A stretch of DNA of 22,921 nt, taken from contig JBDHLB010000054.1 in assembly GCA_039586095.1 (NCBI GenBank), positions 1-22,921 of the forward strand, given 5' to 3'. Position 1 is the stretch's first letter. Every line of letters starts with the position of its first letter. The DNA comes from JBDHBD01 sp039586095 (GTDB taxonomy: Bacteria; Gemmatimonadota; Gemmatimonadetes; Palauibacterales; Palauibacteraceae). A program made the position numbers and the translations under genes. Shown here piece after piece: positions 1 through 8,400 of this stretch. Below the pieces are notes generated by a model, which was not told the DNA's origin, made no database searches, and was given only the letters and a program-made list of their open reading frames with translations.

Positions 1-432
1 CGAGTCCGCCTTGCCTTTGACGAATTTCGAGATCCCGATGACCGCCCGGATCTGCTCTTCGGAAACACCCAGATCACGAGCCGCGGCGGCGTGCACATCG
101 AGGTTCGCCTCACAGTTCACGGCGTAGGCGGCCGCGACAGCCACGAGCTCGCCCATCCGGGTCGGGCTCACCTCGGCGATCGCTTCTTCCGCATCAGCAC
201 CCGCTTCGAGTCCCAGAAGCTGTCGCCCAAGTGCCTTCAGACCATGCCGTTCCATGATGAGCTGGGCGCTCTGACGAACGCTCAGCGCGTCCTGCATGGC
301 CTGCTCGATCTCCGCTTCCGAGCAGCCGACTCGACGCGACTCCGTGACGTGCGCATCCGTACACAGTCGACAACTGGACGCGATCGAGGCGCCGAGAGAA
401 ACCAGCTCCTTCTCCTTGTCGGTCAACAACAT
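1..432 (-). CDS. Carboxymuconolactone decarboxylase / AhpD-like protein, 3' end missing
   Basis: This is a cytosolic AhpD/CMD-fold protein, a family of small helical proteins that act as alkylhydroperoxidases or decarboxylases. The frame is open from an ATG at 432 to the window edge (144 codons, no stop), so the C-terminus is missing. The family motif CxxCxxxH is present (C21, C24, H28 in CRLCTDAH) and is followed by the usual SEAEIEQAM helix. A second CMD-like repeat follows (CEANLDVH, then VSEEQIRAVIGISKF). It keeps the first Cys and the His but has Asn where the second Cys would be, so only the first half looks redox-competent. An AAAGGG stretch about 10 bases upstream supports the start. 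It lies 166 bases downstream of the S41 peptidase gene on the same strand, with no obvious functional tie. The substrate cannot be told. Confidence 0.85.
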   Translation of the reverse strand, partial: MLLTDKEKELVSLGASIASSCRLCTDAHVTESRRVGCSEAEIEQAMQDALSVRQSAQLIMERHGLKALGRQLLGLEAGADAEEAIAEVSPTRMGELVAVAAAYAVNCEANLDVHAAAARDLGVSEEQIRAVIGISKFVKGKADS

Positions 433-598
433 GCTGACAACCACACCCTTTCTGCGCGGACGCCACGGCAGGGAGCTGCCATTGCCGCTCAGCCCTCGCA
501 CCCGGGCGACCGCGGGCTTCGCGGAGCGAGCCTCGGACGTCGTCCGCCAGCTCGCGGAGCGAAGGACCGCGGAGACCGGGTGAGTCAGGTACGGCAGC

Positions 599-3500
599 TT
601 ACGGTCGCACCCGAATCGGATACGGTGGCCGCTCCGGCGTGGAAGGCGGATTCGCCTCCAGCTGCTCCATCACCACCTCTATCGCCTTCTCGAGCTGCGG
701 ATCGCGGCCCGCGATCACGTCCGCGGGCCACTGCTCGACCTCGATGTCCGGCGGCACGCCGACGTTTTCGACGATGAAGCCGTCCTCGGTCCAGATCGCC
801 AGATTCGGCGCGGTGATCCCGCCACCATCCATCAGCGTCGGGAAGCCGAGGATTCCGACCAACCCGCCCCACGTCGGCCGACCGATCAGGGTGCCCAGCT
901 CGAACTTCCGGAACATCCACGGCAGCATGTCGCCGCCCGAGCCGGCGGTCTCGTCGATCAGCATCACCTTCGGTCCGTGGATCGCTCCCTGCGGCGTCTT
1001 GAGATCCGCCCCGTAACGCATCGCCCAATAGGCGCTGAGAGGCCGCCTCAGGATGTTGATGTAGTAGTCCGCGATCTGGCCCCCGCCGTTGTGGCGCTCG
1101 TCGACGATCACGGCTTCCTTGTTCGACTGTGGGAAGAAGTAGCGCTTGAAGTACTCGTGCCCGAGACCGGCGGTGTTGGGCACATACACATAGGCCACGC
1201 GTCCATCGGTCGCCTCGTGCACCTTCTGCAGATTCCCTTCCACCCAGTCGCGGTTGCGAAGTGCACGCTCGTTCTCGATCGGTACGACCTGCACGGTGCG
1301 CGCTCCCGTCCCGTCCGGGTTGGGGCCGACGGTGATCTCGACGATCTTGCCGGCACTGTTCTCGAACCGGCCATACAGGTTCTCGGGCGGCCGTAGATCC
1401 TGGCCCGCCACGGCGATCAGATACTCGCCGTCCTGCACCTCCACACCGGGCTCCGTGAGCGGCGAGCGGAGGGTCGGGTTCCAGTTCAGCCCGCCGTACA
1501 CTTTCGCAAAGCGATAGCGGCCCTGATCGATGTCGAAATCGGCTCCGAGAAGCCCGCCGGGCACGCTCTCGGCATCCTCGAGGAAATCCCCGCCTCCAAC
1601 CCGATGGTGCCCCACCGCCAGCTCGCTGTGCAGCCACTGCATGACGCGATTCAGGTCCGAGCGCGTCGCCACGTGCGGCAGGAACACGGCGTATTTCTCG
1701 CGCATCGCATCCCAATCGGCGCCGTGCATGTTGGGGGCGTAGAAGTAGTCGCGGTTGATGCGCCAAGCCTCGTTGTAGATCTGCTCCCATTCGGCGCGCG
1801 GCTCGATGCGGACCTCGATCTCGTCGGTCGCGAGCTTGCCTTCTCCTGGCTTGATCTCGCCACCCGTGGCCGAGGCGATGAACGCCTCGCGCGACGGCGT
1901 CCAGTACAGCACGCTCTCCTTGTCCGCCGAAACCTCGAAGGCGGCCACACCGCTGACGAGCGTCTTCTCCTCACGCTCGTCCAGGTCGAAGCGGTTGAGG
2001 CTGGTCTCACCCGGGGATCCGAACACGCCGGCCGATTCGCCGGATTTCAGGTAAAAGAGCTGTCCCGCCTTGCCCGGCTGCAGGGAGCGATACGCGGCCT
2101 CCCCGAGCGGCAGCGTGAGAATCCGCTGGTCGAGCCCGTCGAAGTCGATCCGGACGGTGACATGCTCTTCGCCATCCTCGCCACGCGCGCCGTTGCCGTC
2201 GTCCGTCCCGTTTCCGTTGCCGTCCTCGTCACCGTCCGCGCCCTCCTCGTCGCTCTCCTTGGCGAGCGGGGACGGCGTGCCCTTCTCGAGCACCACGAGG
2301 TAGATGGCGTTCGTCATCTCCAGGTCGTTGTTCGACTGGGCGAACCATTGGATGACGGGACCCGCATCGGTCGACGCGAGGAGGTACAGGTACTTCCCGC
2401 CCGCATCGAAGACGGCTTCCGACACCTCGCTCATTCCGTCCGTAATCGCGCTTGACTGGCCGGTCTCGATGTTCAGGGCGTAGACGGTGTGAAGGTTGGT
2501 CGTGTTGTTCTTCGTGTAGATCAGCCAGCGGGAATCGGGCGACCACGCGTGGAAGGGCGGCGCCATGGGGCTGTATACCTCGTCCGTGTCCACCCGGTTC
2601 GTCTGCCCCGTCTCAAGATCGATCCAATACACGGTCCGCGAGTTGTCGGTGTAGCTGATCTTGGTGCCGTCCGGCGACCAGCGGGGATTCTCGTAGAAGC
2701 CCGCCCCGTCCAGCACATAATCGACCGCATCGCCCTTCCCATCCTGCGGTGCCACGTGAAGCGCGTACTCGCCCGACGCGTCCGAGAAGTAGGCAATCCG
2801 GGTTCCGTCGGGCGACCAGGCGGGATTCCGTTCATGCACGCCCGGTGAGTTGGTCAGGTTGCGGTAGTCGCCCTTCTTGCGCGGCACGGTGACGATCTCG
2901 CCCCGGAACTCGAACGCGGCTCTGGCAGCCGACGGCGACACCGTCGCATTGCGGATGAATCGGTTCCCCGTCGCATAGCGGGGCCGCACCTCCACCAGAT
3001 CCGTGGCGATCCGTAGCGGGACCGAAGTGCTGCCGCCAGCGCCCGGATCGAACAGGTGTATGCGGCCTGCCTGTTCGTACGCGATACGACCGGCTCCGGC
3101 AGAAGCGTTGACGATCGGAAAGTCGTCGTGCGACGTGAGCTGTTCGACCGCCTCCGTCGCGGGGTCGAACGAGAAGAGATTGAACTCACCGTTCCGGTCG
3201 GAGCGGAAGTACACGAGATCGCCGATCCACATCGGGTCCGTGTCGTTGCTTCGGTCGGAGGGCTGCGGAATCTGCTGCACGGAATGATCGGCCGTGTTGT
3301 AGATCCAGATCCGTGTCGCCGTTCCACCCCGATAGTTCTTCCACTGATTGAATGCCTCGTAGAGAGGCGTGTAGGCGATATAGGCACCGTTGGGCGAATA
3401 CGTCGCCTTGAAGGCGTGTGGAATCGGAAGTTGGCTTGGATGACCGCCTTCCAGCGGTACCGTAAAGAGCTGGTTGTAACGATTCGTGTACGCGTTGCGA

Positions 3501-3904
3501 CCGGACGCGAACAGGACGGACCCACCATCGACCGTGAAGTCCTGCACAATGTCCGGGTAGGGGTGCCACGTGAGCCGGGTCGGCACGCCGCCTTCGACCG
3601 GCACGACGAACACGTCCATGTTGCCGTCGTACTCGCCGCTGAACGCGATCGTGCTGCCGTCCGGCGAGAAACGGGGTCTCGTCTCGATCCCCTCGTGTGA
3701 GGTGAGCCGTGCGAGGCCGCTCCCGTCATGCCGGGCGACCCACAGATCGCCAGCGTAGGTGAACGCGACGTGGGTCTCGCTCACAGCGGGCTGGCCGACC
3801 AGGAGGGTGAAGTCGCTCGCGTCCTGGGCGATCACCGGTGGGGCGATCGCGATGCCCGCCAAGAGGAGAGCTGAGATTGCTGCCAGAAATCTTACCATCT
3901 TCAT
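599..3904 (-). CDS. Exported tricorn-type S41 serine peptidase with N-terminal beta-propellers
   Basis: This is a probable periplasmic peptidase of 1101 aa, close to the 1071 aa of archaeal tricorn. A signal peptide (about residues 1-26, ending in VIAQD) is followed by TolB/WD40-like propeller repeats with recurring SPDGTRIAY-type blades to about residue 540. An acidic Gly/Asn/Asp-rich linker lies at about 547-580, then the second propeller part, a PDZ-like region at about 800-870 and the S41 catalytic domain. The nucleophile is S989 in AGSGGD, the likely His is H766 in VGHHRV, and the Glu is probably E1046 in VENVGVPPD. Their spacing (223 and 57 residues) closely matches tricorn (219 and 58). 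Gly765 sits where tricorn has Ser745. The start has GGGAGG 4 bases upstream of the first ATG; a second ATG at 3898 is also possible. Tricorn-like enzymes degrade peptides; the substrate here is unknown. Confidence 0.93.
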   Translation of the reverse strand: MKMVRFLAAISALLLAGIAIAPPVIAQDASDFTLLVGQPAVSETHVAFTYAGDLWVARHDGSGLARLTSHEGIETRPRFSPDGSTIAFSGEYDGNMDVFVVPVEGGVPTRLTWHPYPDIVQDFTVDGGSVLFASGRNAYTNRYNQLFTVPLEGGHPSQLPIPHAFKATYSPNGAYIAYTPLYEAFNQWKNYRGGTATRIWIYNTADHSVQQIPQPSDRSNDTDPMWIGDLVYFRSDRNGEFNLFSFDPATEAVEQLTSHDDFPIVNASAGAGRIAYEQAGRIHLFDPGAGGSTSVPLRIATDLVEVRPRYATGNRFIRNATVSPSAARAAFEFRGEIVTVPRKKGDYRNLTNSPGVHERNPAWSPDGTRIAYFSDASGEYALHVAPQDGKGDAVDYVLDGAGFYENPRWSPDGTKISYTDNSRTVYWIDLETGQTNRVDTDEVYSPMAPPFHAWSPDSRWLIYTKNNTTNLHTVYALNIETGQSSAITDGMSEVSEAVFDAGGKYLYLLASTDAGPVIQWFAQSNNDLEMTNAIYLVVLEKGTPSPLAKESDEEGADGDEDGNGNGTDDGNGARGEDGEEHVTVRIDFDGLDQRILTLPLGEAAYRSLQPGKAGQLFYLKSGESAGVFGSPGETSLNRFDLDEREEKTLVSGVAAFEVSADKESVLYWTPSREAFIASATGGEIKPGEGKLATDEIEVRIEPRAEWEQIYNEAWRINRDYFYAPNMHGADWDAMREKYAVFLPHVATRSDLNRVMQWLHSELAVGHHRVGGGDFLEDAESVPGGLLGADFDIDQGRYRFAKVYGGLNWNPTLRSPLTEPGVEVQDGEYLIAVAGQDLRPPENLYGRFENSAGKIVEITVGPNPDGTGARTVQVVPIENERALRNRDWVEGNLQKVHEATDGRVAYVYVPNTAGLGHEYFKRYFFPQSNKEAVIVDERHNGGGQIADYYINILRRPLSAYWAMRYGADLKTPQGAIHGPKVMLIDETAGSGGDMLPWMFRKFELGTLIGRPTWGGLVGILGFPTLMDGGGITAPNLAIWTEDGFIVENVGVPPDIEVEQWPADVIAGRDPQLEKAIEVVMEQLEANPPSTPERPPYPIRVRP

Positions 3905-4303
3905 GATACCTCCCGGGGGAGTTCGTGGGAGTGAGTTGCCATCGGTGTCCAGCCAACATTGGCGGGCGGTCCGGCGTCAGCAAGCCGTTCTCGAAGGCCG
4001 CCCTTTGGCCCTTGCGCCACACGATCGCTGAACTCCTGTGAGCTCGTGACGACTCGGAACGCAAGGGATACCGCTCGGGTCCTTCGCGAAGCGAGCCTCG
4101 AGGCGCCGCGGAGGAGACCCCGCAGCGCCCAGCGCGAGGAGGCTCCGGAGCATCAGGCGCCGGCAGCGAGCGTAAGGGAAGGACCCGACGGCGCCATGCC
4201 TCGCCCGAATTCCCGGGGAGAGCGTGACAGGGTCCCGGTGGAGTCCGATCTTCCGCGTGTAGCGATGCGGTGATTTCGCTGATGACCAATTCGAGGAGGC
4301 AAG
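3905..4303. other. Divergent intergenic region between S41 peptidase and acyl ligase genes
   Basis: This is about 400 bases with no convincing gene. Open frames on either strand read as Arg/Pro-rich low-quality protein. It must hold the promoters of the leftward peptidase gene and the rightward ligase operon, but I see no clear -35/-10 pair. It is rich in short palindromes, for example CTTCGCGAAG and GCCTCGAGGC around 4083-4105. It also carries the 12-mer GAAGCGAGCCTC (4088-4099), which recurs at 8351-8362 and, with one mismatch, at 523-534, all between genes. Confidence 0.6.
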
Positions 4304-5836
4304 ATGCTGTTCGACCGGCGAGCCGGGCCCATCTCGGAGCCCCTGACCGGACGCCACTGGGATCAGAAAACCGTCCTGCGAGAATTCGCTCGTCGCGTCA
4401 CCTACTTCCGCGATCAGGGCATCAGACCGCTCGATCGTGTGTTCGTCCACCACGGGAACAATCTCGAGTTCTTCGTCGACCTCCTGGCGATCTGGGCGTT
4501 GGGAGGCTGTGTCGTCCCGATCGACGCGCGACTGACGGAGTTCGAGGTCGAGACGCTGGCGCGGGCCGCTCGGCCAAAATTCTCCATCTGGAACGGCAGT
4601 CCGGACGTCGCGCTCGCCGAAAGGGTCGGCGAAGTGGGCACGCGGATGCTGGAAACGCCGACCGGGGAGCTCGAAGACAACCCCTGCCCCCCTGACCTGT
4701 CGGCGAACCAGCCGACCCTGGATCAGGACGCGTTGATCCTCTTCACCTCCGGAACCACCGGGCAGCCGAAAGGTGTCGTCCACACGCATCGATCGCTTCT
4801 CGCCCGCTGGGCGACCCTGCAGCAGGCACTCGGTCTCGAGCCCTACCGCCGGACGCTTTGCCTGCTTCCGACGCACTTCGGCCACGGGCTGATCTGCAAC
4901 TGTCTGTATCCCTGGCTGAGCGGCCAGCACCTGCACATCGTCCCACCGTTCAGCGCCGACATCCTAGTGCGGCTCGGCCCTCTCCTGGAGGAGCACGGGA
5001 TCAGCTTCATGTCTTCGGTGCCGTCGGTCTGGCGGGTCGCCCTGAAGACCTCTCAGCCTCCAAAGTCCGGGACGTTGGAGCGCGTCTCCTGTGGGTCAGC
5101 CCCTCTCTCGGCCACCCTCTGGCAGGACATCCAGGAGTGGAGTGGCACGAAGGACGTCCTCAACTCTTACGGGATCACGGAGACCGGGAGCTGGGTCGCC
5201 GGCACCACAGTGCCGGACTTCACGCCAGAGGATGGCATGATCGGGTATGCATGGGGCGCGGTGATCCGTGTGCTGAAGAGCGCCGACACGGCTATACCGC
5301 CCGGACTGGCCGAAGAGTGCGCGACCGGCGAGGAAGGTTACGTGTGGCTGAACACGCCGGCTCTGATGAAGGGCTATTTCGAGCGAGACGACCTGACCCG
5401 CGAAGTCGTCAGCCAGGGGTGGTTCATGACCGGAGACATAGGGCTGCTCGACGACCGTGGCGTGCTCTACCTTCGCGGCCGCGTCCGAGAGGAGATCAAC
5501 AAAGGGGGCATGAAGGTGCATCCCGCCGATATCGATGCGGTATTCGAGCGACTCGAGGGGGTGAAGGACGTTTGCAGCTTCGGCTTCGAGGACTCCTTCT
5601 TGGGGGAGGATGTGGCGATCGCGCTCGTGCTCGAAGACCCCTCCGTTGAGAACGTGCTCGAGCTGCACGAATCGGCCCGAAGGCAGCTGGCTGCCCACAG
5701 AGTGCCCGTGCGCTGGTACGTACTCGATTCGATCCCGCGAACCTCTCGCGGCAAGGTGAATCGCTCGCACGTTGCAGCAGCGTGCGCCGATCGACAGGCG
5801 CTGCGGCCAGGCAGCAGCCACCGAAAGGAAGCGTAG
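4304..5836 (+). CDS. AMP-forming acyl ligase (ANL superfamily: acyl-CoA synthetase / fatty acyl-AMP ligase type)
   Basis: The enzyme activates a carboxylic acid as an acyl-adenylate and passes it to a thiol, either CoA or a carrier protein. It has 510 aa, full length for the family. All core motifs are present: the phosphate loop SGTTGQPKG (149-157), the aromatic/adenine motif NSYGITETG, the hinge region GWFMTGDIGLLDDRG...LRGRVREEINKGG, and the C-terminal catalytic lysine in SRGKVNR (K484). The ATG at 4304 follows GAGGAGG at ideal spacing. The acyl carrier protein gene begins just after its stop, and an acyltransferase gene overlaps that, so the natural acceptor is plausibly the ACP rather than CoA (inference). 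The acyl substrate cannot be read from the sequence. Exosortase-associated ligases and DltA/FeeF-like ligases are similar in context. Confidence 0.93.
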   Translation: MLFDRRAGPISEPLTGRHWDQKTVLREFARRVTYFRDQGIRPLDRVFVHHGNNLEFFVDLLAIWALGGCVVPIDARLTEFEVETLARAARPKFSIWNGSPDVALAERVGEVGTRMLETPTGELEDNPCPPDLSANQPTLDQDALILFTSGTTGQPKGVVHTHRSLLARWATLQQALGLEPYRRTLCLLPTHFGHGLICNCLYPWLSGQHLHIVPPFSADILVRLGPLLEEHGISFMSSVPSVWRVALKTSQPPKSGTLERVSCGSAPLSATLWQDIQEWSGTKDVLNSYGITETGSWVAGTTVPDFTPEDGMIGYAWGAVIRVLKSADTAIPPGLAEECATGEEGYVWLNTPALMKGYFERDDLTREVVSQGWFMTGDIGLLDDRGVLYLRGRVREEINKGGMKVHPADIDAVFERLEGVKDVCSFGFEDSFLGEDVAIALVLEDPSVENVLELHESARRQLAAHRVPVRWYVLDSIPRTSRGKVNRSHVAAACADRQALRPGSSHRKEA

Positions 5837-5859
5837 GCTTGCATCGCAGGCAGCCCACG

Positions 5860-6141
5860 ATGCCGGACGTCGATTCGACTCCGGCCGATGTCGACGCTGC
5901 GTTGCGCGAGCGCCTGGTCGCCTTTCTCCAGGGCCTGAACGTGGATCTAGGGCGGGACCTGCACGACGAGACCCCACTGCTCGGCTCCGGCTTGCTCGAT
6001 TCGCTGGGGCTCGTGCAGCTGGCGGCGTGGATCGAGGGCGAGATCGGACAGCCTCTCGACCCGGAGCGGTTCGACCTGTTTGAAGACTGGCGGACGCTCG
6101 GCAAGGTCCTGGAGTTCATCCGACGTCATCGGAAGCCGTGA
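5860..6141 (+). CDS. Acyl carrier protein (phosphopantetheine carrier)
   Basis: This is a 93-aa carrier protein with the pantetheine attachment motif LLDSLGLVQL; the modified serine would be S48 counted from the ATG at 5860. Four-helix ACP features are visible: a negatively charged helix before the motif, and WIEGEIGQPLDPERFDLFEDWRTLGKVLEFI after it. The start is uncertain. The ATG at 5860 has only a weak ribosome site. An in-frame TTG at 5839 has AAGGA 8 bases upstream and would start right after the ligase stop, giving 100 aa. The gene sits between the ligase and a GNAT acyltransferase and overlaps the latter by one base (TGATG), so it is probably the dedicated carrier of this small pathway rather than the housekeeping fatty-acid ACP. 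Confidence 0.9.
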   Translation: MPDVDSTPADVDAALRERLVAFLQGLNVDLGRDLHDETPLLGSGLLDSLGLVQLAAWIEGEIGQPLDPERFDLFEDWRTLGKVLEFIRRHRKP

Positions 6142-7211
6142 TGGCCTCAGACTACGATCTCGTCGCGTACGAACCAGGCATGGAAGAGCTCGTGGCGGAC
6201 CTCCAGGTCCACCTATGGTCACCAAGCGTGGTCACGAACCTCCGTTACTTCGATTGGAAGTTCGCACGCAACCCCTACCTGGAAGAACCTCTCCTCTACC
6301 TGGCGATCTACAAGGGCCGGGCAGTCGGCATGCGGGGCGTGTTCGGAGCCTTGTGGGAGCAGAATGGCCAGCGTTATCAGATCCCGTGCGTCAGCGATCT
6401 TGTCATCGCACCGGAGCACCGGGACCGTGGCCTGCACCGCCGCATCATGGAATTCGCGTTTCAGGACCTGGCGCGTCGCGGCTTCGCCTACCTCTTCAGC
6501 TTGAGCGCCGGGCACGTCACCTACCTGGGCTCTCGCGCCATGGGGTGGCGCGGAATCGGATCCGTAGCGACGGCCGAACGCGCAAGCCCGGATCCGTTGA
6601 TCCTCAGGCGCATATTACGCCAGACCAACCGGTTGATGGGCCGGCCGTTTCTCGTCTTCGACGCAAGTTCGGCACTTGGGCGCAAATCGCCGATCCGGGT
6701 CTCCAGAGCGCCTGACCCGGCAGCCATGGGCAGTCTCATGAGGCGCCTGGGCAGCGATGGACGCCTTCGCCACGTTCGCGACGAGACCTACTTTGCGTGG
6801 CGGTTCGGGAACCCGCTGTGCAGGTACCGCTTTCTGTTTTGCGGGTACCCAGACCTCGAAGGATACCTCGTGCTGAGCTCCCGGCGCCGCATGAAGGTGA
6901 TCTCGATCGTGGATTACGCAGCGACCGATGTCGACGTGTTCTCCGATCTGCTGCGAGCCGCCGTTTCGCTCGGAAGCTTCGATCGCGTACACATCTGGAC
7001 ACGATCGCTATCCTCATCGGAACTCGCTCCGCTGGACGCTCTCGGCTTCGAGCCGCACGAGCAGGCTCCCGGAATTGCCCATTTCCGGCGCACGGTGCTT
7101 GTTCGTCCGCTGGGCTTGCAGAACGACAGCTCGGACTGGACGCTGGACGGCCGGCCGCTGCTCGAGCCGGCCAGCTGGGATCTGCGAATGATCTACGCGG
7201 ACGACTATTGA
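6141..7211 (+). CDS. GNAT-fold acyltransferase, last gene of the ligase-ACP operon
   Basis: The protein has 356 aa. The N-terminal half contains a GNAT core: a YFDWKFARNP entry motif, the strand LYLAIYKGRAVGMRG, and the acyl-CoA/phosphopantetheine loop DLVIAPEHRDRGLHRRIM. The C-terminal half repeats the pattern weakly (YFAWRFGNPLCRYRF, then a second sheet), as in double-GNAT proteins. The stop of the ACP gene and the ATG share a base (TGATG), so translation is probably coupled; a GTG three bases earlier (6138) is possible. GNAT-fold N-acyl amino acid synthases such as FeeM accept acyl groups from an ACP, so this protein may transfer the ligase-loaded acyl group to an amine (inference). The acceptor is unknown. 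No signal peptide is seen, so it should act in the cytosol. Confidence 0.85.
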   Translation: MASDYDLVAYEPGMEELVADLQVHLWSPSVVTNLRYFDWKFARNPYLEEPLLYLAIYKGRAVGMRGVFGALWEQNGQRYQIPCVSDLVIAPEHRDRGLHRRIMEFAFQDLARRGFAYLFSLSAGHVTYLGSRAMGWRGIGSVATAERASPDPLILRRILRQTNRLMGRPFLVFDASSALGRKSPIRVSRAPDPAAMGSLMRRLGSDGRLRHVRDETYFAWRFGNPLCRYRFLFCGYPDLEGYLVLSSRRRMKVISIVDYAATDVDVFSDLLRAAVSLGSFDRVHIWTRSLSSSELAPLDALGFEPHEQAPGIAHFRRTVLVRPLGLQNDSSDWTLDGRPLLEPASWDLRMIYADDY

Positions 7212-7235
7212 AGCTGTCGACGCGCGATTAGCGCC

Positions 7236-8312
7236 TCAGGGCCCCAGAAGCTCACGGGCGTGATCTGCCAACACACGCGCGATAGCGCGGGGCCTCCGTT
7301 GGGCGATCGTGATCTCGATCGATCCCGAAACCTCGCGTGCCCACACGAACTTGTAGTCCTCCACTCCCCGCAGGAAATCTGCACAGCGAACCCCATCGGC
7401 AATCGTCCGCTCGAGGCTGAGTCCCATGAGGGCGATACCCAAACTGACGCCGGGCAGCGGCCTTAGCCCCTGGAGGTAGAAACCCAGGGTGTCCCGGTAT
7501 CGGGTAAGAAAGAACACGGCCAAGATCTCGCTGTCGGCCCGCAGGACGCAGAACTGACCACGCCCCAGAGCCGTGAGCCTCTCGACGGCCCCTCGCATGA
7601 ACTCGTAGAACCGAGGGCTTCCGCTCGGCCACCGCTCCCGGTGGTACGCCAGGAGTGCCTCCAACGCTTCCCCCTGAGATTCGGCTCCGGAGGGAATCCA
7701 TTCGAATCTCGCACCATGCCGCTTCTCGAGGCGCCGCAAATGCTGCCTGTACCGATGCCTTCGCCCGGCAGACAGCCCTGCAAGAAGCTCGTCAACCGTG
7801 GCGGGAAGTCGCAGTCGCGGGCAGTAAGTCCCCTTGCGAGTCCGCACGTAGCGCCCACTGGCCGACACGCTTTCGATAAACCACGTGCCGAAAAGCGAGC
7901 TCGAGGGGATGTCCCTCAGCACCGCGAGATCCCAGAGATCGCGTCCCTGTCCGTACAGATACTCGACGATCCGTCCGGCGACCGCGCGCTCGTGACCGGG
8001 CTTGCTGAAGACATCGAGATGGACGGAGCCACCTTCCGGTAGACCGAGAAACTCGATCTGCCTCAGCCGCAAGCGATCGCTCGGTCGAACATACCAGGGC
8101 GCGATCCCCACTACGTCGTCGCCACGTCGCAAGAGAAGGATCAGCAGACGATTCCCTTCCCCCATGAAGGCCGCGGCCCAGCTGTACAGCCATTCCCAGG
8201 TGAGGTGGAGGGTGTCGGACTGAGAGGCGGCGAGAAGCGGGTTCCAAACCGGCCTCAAGTCGTAAAAGCCATTCAGCGATTCGATCCGCTCAATCTGGAG
8301 ATCTTCGCTCAT
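7236..8312 (-). CDS. CelD/BcsL-like GNAT acyltransferase (FemAB-like)
   Basis: The protein has 358 aa and matches the Acetyltransf_6/CelD family by pattern. It has an N-terminal SDTLHLTWEWLYSWAAAF segment, a helical LSAGRRHRYRQHLRRLEKRHG middle, and the C-terminal hallmark DFLRGVEDYKFVWA. Relatives are found in cellulose, exopolysaccharide and exosortase gene neighbourhoods and are thought to acylate polymers or precursors; the exact reaction is unknown for most. The gene converges with the ligase-ACP-GNAT operon, leaving only about 24 bases between stops, and no terminator hairpin is obvious there. The ATG at 8312 lacks a strong ribosome site. Proximity to a second acyltransferase and an ACP suggests a shared pathway, but it is on the opposite strand, so this is only suggestive. 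Confidence 0.85.
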   Translation of the reverse strand: MSEDLQIERIESLNGFYDLRPVWNPLLAASQSDTLHLTWEWLYSWAAAFMGEGNRLLILLLRRGDDVVGIAPWYVRPSDRLRLRQIEFLGLPEGGSVHLDVFSKPGHERAVAGRIVEYLYGQGRDLWDLAVLRDIPSSSLFGTWFIESVSASGRYVRTRKGTYCPRLRLPATVDELLAGLSAGRRHRYRQHLRRLEKRHGARFEWIPSGAESQGEALEALLAYHRERWPSGSPRFYEFMRGAVERLTALGRGQFCVLRADSEILAVFFLTRYRDTLGFYLQGLRPLPGVSLGIALMGLSLERTIADGVRCADFLRGVEDYKFVWAREVSGSIEITIAQRRPRAIARVLADHARELLGP

Positions 8313-8400
8313 AGGGCTGTCGCGTTGGCCCGATGCGCCCGCCTCAGGGCGAAGCGAGCCTCACACGTCCGTCAAGCGCTGAAACCGCAACGCCAGGCGG

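Noticed and set aside
3977..4936. Minus-strand frame of 319 codons covering the divergent region and the ligase start
   Set aside because: Most of it is antisense to the acyl ligase, and the remainder is Arg/Pro-rich. There is no start signal or family match.
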